A stretch of DNA of 64,000 nucleotides from Halomonas litopenaei (GTDB lineage: Bacteria > Pseudomonadota > Gammaproteobacteria > Pseudomonadales > Halomonadaceae), in assembly GCF_003045775.1 (NCBI RefSeq), contig NZ_PXNS01000010.1, positions 1 through 64,000 of the forward strand. The letters are read 5' to 3'. Below, piece after piece: positions 48,255-55,660 of this stretch. The notes below the pieces were generated by a model that saw only the letters and a program-made list of their open reading frames with translations, did no database searches and was not told the DNA's origin. Positions within the stretch are counted from its first letter, which is position 1. Every line of letters begins with the position of its first letter. The position numbers and the translations under genes were made by a program.

Positions 48255-48330
48255 TGACAAGTGATGGCGGTGGGGGAGAGGCGTTATTGCGAGCCCCCAT
48301 CGCCATGGCGCTTGTTGCGTTCAGCTCCCC

Positions 48331-48446
48331 CGCGCCCGCCTGCGTCACGCCATCGGCGTGCTGGGTGGCGTCTCCAGGAGGCAGGCCAAGCGCTTCGAGA
48401 AGGCGCGCCGCGAGCTGACCTGAGAAAAAGCGCGAGCTGCCGGCGG
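48331..48446 (+). repeat. Duplicated 3' end of gltX
   Basis: Positions 48331-48423 repeat gltX 48156-48254 with few differences up to the cgcgagctg segment. A second partial copy of the last bases (cgcgagctgccggcgg) follows at 48431-48446. Not translated as part of gltX, whose stop is at 48252-48254. Confidence 0.9.
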
Positions 48447-48536
48447 CATGATGAAAAAGATGGGGAGGCCTGCTGGCACCCCATCACCTTGGTATCGCCA
48501 TGGCCGGCGCGCCGAAAAATTTTGGCGCTTCCGGGC

Positions 48537-48565
48537 TTGACCAAATCTTATGATATCCGTAAGAT
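48537..48565 (+). promoter_or_regulatory. Sigma-70 promoter of tRNA genes
   Basis: TTGACC (48537-48542), 17-bp spacer, TAAGAT (48560-48565). Transcription would start near 48572, just before tRNA-Ala. Confidence 0.75.
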
Positions 48566-48585
48566 ACGTCTCGTCTTCACGAGAT

Positions 48586-48661
48586 GGGGCCTTAGCTCAG
48601 CTGGGAGAGCGCGACACTGGCAGTGTCGAGGTCAGCGGTTCGATCCCGCTAGGCTCCACCA
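48586..48661 (+). tRNA. tRNA-Ala (anticodon GGC)
   Basis: Full cloverleaf of 76 nt: acceptor GGGGCCT / AGGCTCC, D arm GCTC...GAGC, anticodon stem CGACA / TGTCG with loop CTGGCAG giving anticodon GGC, T arm AGCGG TTCGATC CCGCT, encoded CCA. Confidence 0.97.
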
Positions 48662-48678
48662 ATCTCGTTTCAGGCTGC

Positions 48679-48754
48679 GTCCCATTCGTCTAGTGGTCCA
48701 GGACACCGCCCTTTCACGGCGGGAACAGGGGTTCGAACCCCCTATGGGACGCCA
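48679..48754 (+). tRNA. tRNA-Glu (anticodon TTC)
   Basis: 76 nt cloverleaf with acceptor GTCCCAT / ATGGGAC, anticodon stem CCGCC / GGCGG, loop CTTTCAC giving anticodon TTC, T arm AGGGG TTCGAAC CCCCT, and encoded GCCA end. It follows tRNA-Ala after 17 bases, so the two are cotranscribed. Confidence 0.97.
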
Positions 48755-48783
48755 CTTCCTGTGCGTTGCGTCTGCTCCGCATG

Positions 48784-48805
48784 GATTCATGCTTTCGCAT
48801 GAATC
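48784..48805 (+). terminator. Hairpin after tRNA-Glu
   Basis: Perfect 9-bp stem GATTCATGC / GCATGAATC with TTTC loop, followed by gttgtg. It probably ends the tRNA transcript, although the T tract is poor. Confidence 0.55.
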
Positions 48806-49123
48806 GTTGTGAACTCCGTGGTCTCTCCTCTTGTTATCACCATTCGCTTTGTGAGCTCTTCGTGATTTGCACGAAGCCTCAGTTTGCTTGTGGATGGTTT
48901 GCAAAAACTGTCTTGTACGGCTTGACAGAACCTTCCTCTTGTCCACCAGTGACGCATTTTTCCCCCGGTCAGCCTCTGCTACGGGGATAACGCCCGTGGT
49001 TGCGCGATTTATATTTTTTCCCTTCAAAATCAACGTGTTGCGACAGGTTAAAAATTAACCAATCTAAGTCCAATGCCCAGTTCATGGCGATTCGAGGGCG
49101 GTTTCGATAGGTTGTGAACAGGG

Positions 49124-49146
49124 TTATCCACAGAAAGTGTGGAAAA
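49124..49146. promoter_or_regulatory. Facing DnaA-box-like pair
   Basis: TTATCCACA (exact consensus) and, five bases on, TGTGGAAAA (one mismatch on the other strand), forming an inverted pair next to an AT-rich stretch. Confidence 0.5.
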
Positions 49147-49223
49147 CGCTGGGCGGGGTGAAGGGGGCTTGGGGAGAGAGGGGGATGTTGGCCCATGAGC
49201 GCATGCCGGCGGCGCGGGAAGGT

Positions 49224-49249
49224 CGGGCCAGCAGGAGGGCGCTGGCCCG
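49224..49249 (-). terminator. Hairpin after the dehydrogenase at 49266
   Basis: Stem CGGGCCAGC / GCTGGCCCG with a short loop; no T tract on the reverse strand. Confidence 0.45.
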
Positions 49250-49265
49250 GCAGGTATGGAAAATG

Positions 49266-50162
49266 TCAGTCCTTGCTGTCAGACCTTTCGCGCAGGCGTC
49301 GCAGCAGCGAGGACGTGTCCCAGCGTCCACCCCCCATTGCCTGCACGTCGGCGTAGAACTGGTCCACCAGGGCGGTCACCGGCAGGCGAGCCTCCAGCTG
49401 ACGCGCCTGGTTCAGACAGATATCCAGATCCTTGCGCATCCAGTTGACGGCGAAGCCATGCTCGTATTCGTCACGGATCATGGTCGCGTGACGGTTCTCC
49501 ATCTGCCACGATCCGGCGGCTCCCTGGCTGATGACCTCGACCACCCGCTCCTGATCGAGACCCGCTTGCTCGGCGAAATGAAGGCCTTCAGCGAGGCCCT
49601 GGACAAGGCCCGCGATGCAGATCTGGTTGACCATCTTGGTCAGCTGTCCGGCGCCGACGCCGCCCATCAAGGTTACGGCTCTGCCATAGTGCTCGAGTAC
49701 CGGCCTTGCCCTGGAGAAGTGCTCCTCCTGGCCGCCGCACATGATGGTCAGGGCGCCGTTCTCTGCTCCTTGCTGGCCGCCGGAGACCGGCGCATCGATG
49801 AAGCCCACATCCTGCTTCTGGCAGGCCTGGTCGAGCTCCTCGGCGAGGCTCGAGGAGGCGGTGGTATGGTCCACCAGGATGGCGCCCTGGGAGAGCGTCG
49901 ACAGTACCCCGTCGGGCCCGGTGGTGACCTCGCGAACGTCGTCGTCATTGCCCACGCACACCAGTACCAGATCGGCGCCGCTGGCGGCCTCGGCGGGTGT
50001 CGCATGATGGCTGCCGTCGAAGCGCTCGCACCACTGTTCGGCCTTGCTTTGCGTGCGATTGTAGACGCGCACTGTCAGCCCGGCTTCGGCGAGATGTCCT
50101 GCCATGGGGTAGCCCATGACCCCAAGGCCGATAAAGGCGACGGTGGAGATGTCTTGACTCAT
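49266..50162 (-). CDS. 3-hydroxyisobutyrate dehydrogenase-family oxidoreductase
   Basis: The 298-residue NAD(P)-dependent beta-hydroxyacid dehydrogenase has the nucleotide motif VAFIGLGVMGYPMAGHL, the substrate-site motif FIDAPVSGGQQGAENGALTIMCGG, and the catalytic Lys in GAGQLTKMVNQ (about residue 170). Candidates are 3-hydroxyisobutyrate dehydrogenase and tartronate semialdehyde reductase; context does not decide. ATG 50162 follows aggag. Separated from gltA by a bidirectional terminator. Confidence 0.88.
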   Translation of the reverse strand: MSQDISTVAFIGLGVMGYPMAGHLAEAGLTVRVYNRTQSKAEQWCERFDGSHHATPAEAASGADLVLVCVGNDDDVREVTTGPDGVLSTLSQGAILVDHTTASSSLAEELDQACQKQDVGFIDAPVSGGQQGAENGALTIMCGGQEEHFSRARPVLEHYGRAVTLMGGVGAGQLTKMVNQICIAGLVQGLAEGLHFAEQAGLDQERVVEVISQGAAGSWQMENRHATMIRDEYEHGFAVNWMRKDLDICLNQARQLEARLPVTALVDQFYADVQAMGGGRWDTSSLLRRLRERSDSKD

Positions 50163-50250
50163 GAAAGCGCTCCTTTGTTGTTTCGCTAGAGGGGGTCAGC
50201 ATAGCGCCGGTAGGCGTGTCCGTTCATCCGTTGGGCAAAAAAGTTGAACA

Positions 50251-50283
50251 AAAAAAGGGCCGCCCCGGAGGGCGGCCCTTTTC
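50251..50283. terminator. Bidirectional terminator downstream of gltA
   Basis: Stem GGGCCGCCC with its complement around a short loop, flanked by a run of A on the left and T on the right. On the reverse strand, a long T run follows it, ending gltA transcripts. Confidence 0.88.
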
Positions 50284-50377
50284 ATGGTAATGCGACGCGG
50301 GATGGTGCGTCTTCTGGCGTGGCGGCGATTCCCTTGCATGGGGCAGCGGGCGCCACGCGAATTACCTGGTCGGCGAA

Positions 50378-51664
50378 TTACTTGGACGGGTAGTCGCGCT
50401 TGGGATGCCCGGTGTAGAGCTGGCGCGGACGACCGATCTTGTAGCTTTCGCTGATCATCTCGTTCCAGTGCGAGATCCAGCCGATGGTACGGGATACCGC
50501 GAAGATGACCGTGAACATGTTGGTCGGGATGCCCATCGCCTTGAGGATGATGCCGGAATAGAAGTCGACATTCGGGTAGAGCTTGCGCTCGACGAAGTAC
50601 TCGTCTTCCAGGGCGATCTGCTCCAGGCGCTTGGCGATCTTGAGTTGCGGATCGTCGGCCTTGCCCAGTTCTTCCAGGACCTCGTCGCAGGTCTCTTTCA
50701 TGACCTTGGCGCGCGGGTCGAAGTTGCGATAGACGCGGTGACCGAAGCCCATCAGCTTGAACGGGTCATCCTTGTCCTTGGCCTTGTCGATGAAGCGCTG
50801 GATGTTCTCTTCGGAGTCGTCGCCGATCTCGTCGAGCATGTTGAGCACTGCTTCGTTGGCGCCACCGTGGGCAGGACCCCACAGGGCCGCGATGCCGGCG
50901 CTGATGCAGGCAAACGGGTTGGCGCCGGTGGAGCCTGCCAGACGCACCGTGGAGGTGGAGGCGTTCTGCTCGTGGTCCGCGTGCAGCATGAAGATGCGGT
51001 CCATGGCCTTGGCGTAGACCGGGTTGATCTCGTAGGGCTCGCACGGATTGCTGAACATCATGTAGAGGAAGTTCTCTGCATAGTTCAGGTCGTTGCGCGG
51101 GTAGTTGAAAGGCTGTCCGATGTTGTACTTGTAGGACATGGCCGCGATGGTCGGCATCTTGGCGATCAGGCGAATGGCGCTGATCTCGCGGTCCTTGGCC
51201 TGGGTAATGTCCAGGTGGTCATGATAGAACGCCGCCAGGCCGCCAATCACGCCGCACATGATCGACATGGGGTGGGCGTCGCGACGGAACCCCTTGAAGA
51301 AGTTGGCGATCTGCTCGTGGACCATGGTGTGGTTGCGCACCCGGTGCTCGAAGTCCTTGTACTGCTCTTCGTCCGGCAGTTCACCGAACAGCAGGGTGTA
51401 GCAGAGCTCGACGAAGTTGGAATGCTTGGCCAGTTGCTCGATCGGGTAGCCGCGATGCAGCAGCACGCCGTTGGCGCCATCGATGTAGGTGATGCCGGAT
51501 TCGCAGGAAGAGGTGGCCAGGAAGCCGGGGTCGAAGGTAAAGAGGCCTTCCGCTCCGAGTCCGCGCACGTCAACGACGTCGGGGCCGAGGGTGCCTGAAT
51601 GGACGGGAAGTTCGACAGGTTTCTCCAGACCATCCACCGTCAGGGTCGCTTTTCTCTCAGCCAT
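50378..51664 (-). CDS. gltA: Citrate synthase (type II)
   Basis: GltA condenses oxaloacetate and acetyl-CoA to citrate, opening the TCA cycle. The 428-residue protein has the length and N-terminal domain of hexameric, NADH-sensitive Gram-negative enzymes. Catalytic residues are visible in [11 protein letters not shown] (His), [14 protein letters not shown] (His) and PNVDFYSG (Asp). Divergent from sdhCDAB-suc. A good sigma-70 promoter lies about 100 bases upstream. Confidence 0.97.
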   Translation of the reverse strand: MAERKATLTVDGLEKPVELPVHSGTLGPDVVDVRGLGAEGLFTFDPGFLATSSCESGITYIDGANGVLLHRGYPIEQLAKHSNFVELCYTLLFGELPDEEQYKDFEHRVRNHTMVHEQIANFFKGFRRDAHPMSIMCGVIGGLAAFYHDHLDITQAKDREISAIRLIAKMPTIAAMSYKYNIGQPFNYPRNDLNYAENFLYMMFSNPCEPYEINPVYAKAMDRIFMLHADHEQNASTSTVRLAGSTGANPFACISAGIAALWGPAHGGANEAVLNMLDEIGDDSEENIQRFIDKAKDKDDPFKLMGFGHRVYRNFDPRAKVMKETCDEVLEELGKADDPQLKIAKRLEQIALEDEYFVERKLYPNVDFYSGIILKAMGIPTNMFTVIFAVSRTIGWISHWNEMISESYKIGRPRQLYTGHPKRDYPSK

Positions 51665-51760
51665 GTCAGGCCTCCTTCGTGTTCGATATGGAGCGATACG
51701 TTGTCATTTCTCACTAACGTGCCGACGAATAGGGGGTCGCCCGGCAAAAAAGGTTCGCCC

Positions 51761-51788
51761 ACTATAGAAGCGTTCAGGATATTGTCAA
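51761..51788 (-). promoter_or_regulatory. Sigma-70 promoter of gltA
   Basis: On the reverse strand TTGACA, 16-bp spacer, TATAGT. Near consensus. Confidence 0.82.
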
Positions 51789-51851
51789 TTCTCCCATTGA
51801 ACGCTTGCTGTTGTACTATGCTCATTTAGCAGTATAGGTGTTGTACAGGTT

Positions 51852-51868
51852 ATGATGCTTTGCATCAT
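51852..51868. promoter_or_regulatory. Palindrome between gltA and sdh promoters
   Basis: ATGATGC-ttt-GCATCAT, a perfect 7-bp dyad, about 65 bases behind the gltA -35 and 100 bases before the sdh -35. Possible regulator site or cruciform. Confidence 0.4.
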
Positions 51869-51970
51869 AGGCTGTCCTTTTGCAGTGCAGCAACTTGACG
51901 AAGTCGCATTTTTATGCAGCTTTGCCGCATTTTCCGACGAAGCGTTCGCCAAATTGCATGGTCATGCCAT

Positions 51971-51999
51971 TTGTCATGGTGGGGGCATGTCCCTATAAT
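51971..51999 (+). promoter_or_regulatory. Sigma-70 promoter of sdhCDAB
   Basis: TTGTCA, 17-bp spacer, TATAAT. Start would be near 52006. Confidence 0.82.
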
Positions 52000-52141
52000 T
52001 CAGGCCGCGACTGGCAGGAACAGGAGGTCGTGTCCAACTTGTCGCAGGTTGGGTCACGACAGCGCCCTTCCCAAAACCACCGCCCGCTCGGGCCTCTGGC
52101 CCGTATGTCGTAGAGTGGGCCAAGAGAGTGTGTAGAGAGCC

Positions 52142-52519
52142 GTGAATAGCAAACGACCCGTAAATCTGGATCTATCCACGATCCACTTCCCCCTTCCCGC
52201 CTTGACGTCGATTACCCACCGGGTCACTGGCGTCATTCTCTTCGTCGGTCTGATCTTCGGCTTCTGGGCGCTGGACGCCTCGTTGTCCTCGCCGGCCGGT
52301 TTCGACGCCGTACGTGATGCGCTGGCGCACAACTTCTTCGCCAAGCTGGTGGCCTGGGGACTGTTGTCCGCTCTGGCCTTCCACTTCGTCGCCGGCTGCA
52401 AGCACTTCATTATGGACGCCAACATCGGCGTGTCATTGGAAGGTGCGGTGAAAAAGGCGCAGATCACCATCGTGGCGAGCGTTGTCCTGATCATTCTGGC
52501 GGGAGTCTGGGTATGGTAA
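52142..52519 (+). CDS. sdhC: Succinate dehydrogenase cytochrome b556 subunit
   Basis: SdhC anchors complex II and binds heme b and ubiquinone. The 125-residue protein has three hydrophobic helices, the quinone-site segment SITHRVTGV (Ser and Arg) and the heme ligand His in AFHFVAGCKHF (about residue 80). It starts with GTG at 52142; the Shine-Dalgarno is weak. Overlaps sdhD by seven bases. Confidence 0.95.
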   Translation: MNSKRPVNLDLSTIHFPLPALTSITHRVTGVILFVGLIFGFWALDASLSSPAGFDAVRDALAHNFFAKLVAWGLLSALAFHFVAGCKHFIMDANIGVSLEGAVKKAQITIVASVVLIILAGVWVW

Positions 52520-52860
52520 CCAACATCACGAGCTTCAGCCGCAGCGGCCTGTCCGACTGGATCATCCAGCGCGCCAGTGCGGTTGTCATGGCGCTCTACA
52601 CGGTCTTTCTGGTGGTCTATCTGCTGGCTCATCCGCAGCTCGACTATGCCACCTGGAGCGGTCTGTTCGAGCAGACCTGGATGCGAATCTTCTCGTTGCT
52701 GGCCTTCGTCTCGCTGGCCGCCCATGCCTGGGTGGGCCTGTGGACCGTGACCACCGACTACATCAAGCCGACCGCCATTCGTGTCGGCACCCAGTCCGTC
52801 ATCATCATTGCCATCTTCGTGTTCCTGGTCTGGGGCATCCAAGTGCTGTGGGGAGCCTGA
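52513..52860 (+). CDS. sdhD: Succinate dehydrogenase membrane anchor subunit
   Basis: The second complex II anchor, 115 residues with three transmembrane helices. Conserved features are LSDWIIQRASAVVMALY near the start and HAWVGLWTVTTDYIKP, with the heme/quinone-side His and Tyr-Ile-Lys. Translation is coupled to sdhC by overlap; sdhA follows after three bases. Confidence 0.95.
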   Translation: MVTNITSFSRSGLSDWIIQRASAVVMALYTVFLVVYLLAHPQLDYATWSGLFEQTWMRIFSLLAFVSLAAHAWVGLWTVTTDYIKPTAIRVGTQSVIIIAIFVFLVWGIQVLWGA

Positions 52861-52863
52861 TAC

Positions 52864-54636
52864 ATGTCAACCATGCGTAGTTTGACCTTTGACGCCATCA
52901 TCATCGGTGGTGGTGGTGCCGGCCTTCGTGCGGCGCTGGAGCTGGCCAAGTCCGGCAAGAAGACCGCGGTGCTGTCCAAGGTCTTCCCGACGCGTTCGCA
53001 CACCGTGTCCGCCCAGGGCGGCATTACCTGTGCCATCGCTTCCTCCGACCCCAACGACGACTGGCGCTGGCACATGTACGACACCGTCAAGGGCGGTGAC
53101 TACATCACCGACCAGGACGCTGCGGAATACATGTGTTCCGAGGGGCCGAAGGCGGTGTTCGAACTCGAGCACATGGGCCTGCCGTTTTCCCGTTTCGACA
53201 ATGGGCGGATCTATCAGCGCCCGTTCGGCGGTCAGTCCAAGAACTTTGGCGAAGGCGGCCAGGCGGCCCGTACCTGCGCCGCGGCCGACCGTACCGGACA
53301 CGCTCTGCTGCACACGCTGTACCAGAACAATCTGAAAAATAACACCACCTTTCTCAATGAATGGTACGCCGTCGACCTGGTGAAGAACGCCAACGGTGAC
53401 GTGGTCGGCTGTATCGCCATGGATATCGAGACCGGTGAAGTGGTGCACGTAAAGTCCAAGGCTACCGTGCTGGCCACCGGCGGTTCCGGTCGCATCTATG
53501 CCTCCACCACCAATGCCCTGATCAACACCGGTGACGGTATCGGCATGGCGCTGCGTGCCGGTGTGCCGATGCAGGACATGGAAATGTGGCAGTTCCACCC
53601 GACCGGTATCCACGGTGCCGGTGTGCTGGTGACAGAAGGTTGTCGCGGTGAAGGCGGCTACCTGGTCAACAAGGACGGCGAGCGCTTCATGGAGCGTTAT
53701 GCGCCGAACGCCAAGGACCTCGCCGGCCGCGATGTGGTTGCGCGCTCCATGGTCATGGAAATCCTCGAAGGCCGTGGTTGCGGTGAAGACGGCGATCACG
53801 TCTTCCTCAAGCTCGACCATCTGGGCGAGGAGGTGCTGTCCAAGCGTCTGCCGGGCATCGTCGAGCTGGCCAAGACCTTCGCCCACGTGGATCCGGCCAA
53901 GGAGCCGATCCCGGTGGTGCCGACCTGCCACTACATGATGGGTGGTATCGCCACCAACGTGCATGGTCAGGCGATTGCCCAGGATGCCGACGGCAACGAC
54001 CAGATCATCAATGGTCTCTACGCCTGTGGCGAGGCAGCTTGTGTCTCCGTGCACGGTGCCAACCGCCTGGGCGGCAACTCGCTGCTGGATCTGGTGGTGT
54101 TCGGGCGTGCCGCCGGCATGTACATCGAGAGCGCGCTCAATGAAGGCATCGAGTACCTGGATGCCCGCGAGTCCGACATCGAGACCGCGATGAAACGCAT
54201 CACTCGCTGGAACGAGTCCGAAGGCGGCGAGAGCGTGCCTGAGCTCAAGCGCGAGCTGCAGAGCATTATGCAGAACTCCTTCGGCGTGTTCCGCGAAGAG
54301 AAGAACATGGTCGAGGGCGTCGAGAAGCTGGCCGAATTGCGTGGACGGATCGCCAACGCTCATCTGGCCGACAAGTCCCATGCGTTCAACACTGCCCGGG
54401 TCGAGGCTCTCGAGCTCGACAACCTGATGGAAGTGGCCGAGGCCACCGCCATCGCGGCACTGGAGCGCAAGGAGAGTCGCGGTGCGCACTCCCGCTACGA
54501 CTATCCGGATCGTGACGACGCCAACTGGCTGAAGCACTCCATGTTCTTCCCCGGCGAGAAGCGGGTCGGCCAGCGCGATGTCAATTTCGCGCCGAAGACC
54601 GTCGACAAGTTCGAGCCGAAAATCCGTACCTATTAA
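52864..54636 (+). CDS. sdhA: Succinate dehydrogenase flavoprotein subunit
   Basis: SdhA oxidises succinate to fumarate with covalently bound FAD. The 590-residue protein has the FAD-binding [17 protein letters not shown], the His of the FAD link in SHTVSAQGG (about residue 45), and the active-site segments [13 protein letters not shown] and [19 protein letters not shown]. Length agrees with E. coli SdhA. Part of sdhCDAB. Confidence 0.98.
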   Translation: MSTMRSLTFDAIIIGGGGAGLRAALELAKSGKKTAVLSKVFPTRSHTVSAQGGITCAIASSDPNDDWRWHMYDTVKGGDYITDQDAAEYMCSEGPKAVFELEHMGLPFSRFDNGRIYQRPFGGQSKNFGEGGQAARTCAAADRTGHALLHTLYQNNLKNNTTFLNEWYAVDLVKNANGDVVGCIAMDIETGEVVHVKSKATVLATGGSGRIYASTTNALINTGDGIGMALRAGVPMQDMEMWQFHPTGIHGAGVLVTEGCRGEGGYLVNKDGERFMERYAPNAKDLAGRDVVARSMVMEILEGRGCGEDGDHVFLKLDHLGEEVLSKRLPGIVELAKTFAHVDPAKEPIPVVPTCHYMMGGIATNVHGQAIAQDADGNDQIINGLYACGEAACVSVHGANRLGGNSLLDLVVFGRAAGMYIESALNEGIEYLDARESDIETAMKRITRWNESEGGESVPELKRELQSIMQNSFGVFREEKNMVEGVEKLAELRGRIANAHLADKSHAFNTARVEALELDNLMEVAEATAIAALERKESRGAHSRYDYPDRDDANWLKHSMFFPGEKRVGQRDVNFAPKTVDKFEPKIRTY

Positions 54637-54648
54637 GGGGGAGTCAAC

Positions 54649-55359
54649 ATGTCCAAGCTTCAGGTATCCCTGTACCGCTACAACCCGGAAACCGACTCCG
54701 CGCCTTATATGCAGGAGTTCGAGGTCGACACCCAGGGTCGCGACCTGATGGTGCTGAACCTGCTTGAGATGATCAAGGAGGACGACAGCTCCGTGGCCTT
54801 CCGTCGCAGCTGCCGTGAAGGCGTCTGTGGTAGTGACGGCATGAACATGAACGGCAAGAACGGCCTGGCTTGTATCACCCCGCTGTCCGAGGTGGTCAAG
54901 AACAACAAGCTGGTACTGCGTCCCTTGCCTGGTCTGCCGGTCATTCGTGACCTGGTGGTCGACATGGCGCTGTTCTACAAGCAGTACGAAAAGATCCAGC
55001 CGTACCTGCAGAACGACACGCCGGCGCCGGCCATCGAGCGCCTGCAGTCTCCGGAAGAGCGCGACAAGCTCGACGGTCTGTATGAGTGCATTCTATGCGC
55101 CTGCTGTTCGACCTCGTGCCCGTCGTTCTGGTGGAATCCGGAGAAGTTCGTCGGTCCCGCCGGCCTGCTGCAGTCCTATCGCTTCCTCGCGGATTCCCGC
55201 GATACGGCGACCCAGGAGCGTCTGTCGGAGCTGGAGGATCCGTTCTCCGTATTCCGTTGCCGCGGCATCATGAACTGCGTGGCGGTCTGTCCCAAGGGGC
55301 TTAACCCGACTCGGGCGATCGGCAAGATCCGTGAGATGTTGCTGGCGAATGCCACTTAA
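54649..55359 (+). CDS. sdhB: Succinate dehydrogenase iron-sulfur subunit
   Basis: SdhB carries electrons from SdhA to the membrane subunits. The 236-residue protein has the 2Fe-2S ligands in SCREGVCGSDGMNMNGKNGLAC and the 4Fe-4S and 3Fe-4S ligands in CILCACCSTSCPSFW and CRGIMNCVAVCPKGLNP. ATG 54649 follows gggggag. Two hairpins follow before sucA. Confidence 0.98.
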   Translation: MSKLQVSLYRYNPETDSAPYMQEFEVDTQGRDLMVLNLLEMIKEDDSSVAFRRSCREGVCGSDGMNMNGKNGLACITPLSEVVKNNKLVLRPLPGLPVIRDLVVDMALFYKQYEKIQPYLQNDTPAPAIERLQSPEERDKLDGLYECILCACCSTSCPSFWWNPEKFVGPAGLLQSYRFLADSRDTATQERLSELEDPFSVFRCRGIMNCVAVCPKGLNPTRAIGKIREMLLANAT

Positions 55360-55393
55360 ATCGTGGCGCCGGGCTTGTTATCATGGGCTCGGT

Positions 55394-55424
55394 CCGGGGG
55401 CGCGGCATCCTGTCGCGCCCCCGG
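55394..55424 (+). other. GC-rich hairpin after sdhB
   Basis: Stem CCGGGGGCGCG with its complement; loop of nine bases; no T tract. Confidence 0.6.
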
Positions 55425-55437
55425 ATGACAGCGTCAG

Positions 55438-55464
55438 GAGCCGGTGCCATGGGCACCGGCTTTT
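55438..55464 (+). terminator. Terminator after sdhB
   Basis: Stem GCCGGTGCC / GGCACCGGC followed by tttt. Confidence 0.75.
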
Positions 55465-55660
55465 GAGCATGATGCAAGACCGCTAGGCAGATCGACCGCG
55501 GCCCCGATGACCGCGGCAGAACCACCAGGGCGCTCGATGATGGTCAGTGCCAAGGGTGACGATGGGCAGGACGCCTTCCACTGAGGGGCCTGCGCCACGC
55601 CCGCGGTAGATCACGAGCATCGAGCCCACTACCACCCCATCAGTGCAGGGTGACCGAGAG

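Larger units (their letters stand above)
48255..48585. other. Stretch between gltX and tRNA-Ala
   Basis: Holds the duplicated gltX tail and, at its end, the tRNA promoter. No gene. Confidence 0.6.
48755..49265. other. Gene-free, partly AT-rich stretch after tRNA genes
   Basis: Contains a hairpin (48784-48805), an AT-rich part around 49005-49080 with the dyad GGTTAA-aaa-TTAACC (49046-49060), and two facing DnaA-box-like sites (49124-49146). No coding region is credible. Confidence 0.6.
51665..52141. other. Divergent gltA / sdhC control region
   Basis: About 480 bases with the gltA promoter (51761-51788), a palindrome (51852-51868) and the sdh promoter (51971-51999). The leader of sdhC would be about 135 nt and can form several hairpins. 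Confidence 0.7.
55360..55660. other. sdhB-sucA spacer
   Basis: About 300 bases with two hairpins (55394-55424 and 55438-55464), then a leader with no clear gene. sucAB probably has its own promoter or is read at reduced level from sdh. Confidence 0.55.

Noticed and set aside
49124..49146. Chromosomal replication origin
   Set aside because: Only two good DnaA boxes and no dnaA, dnaN, gidA or parAB nearby.
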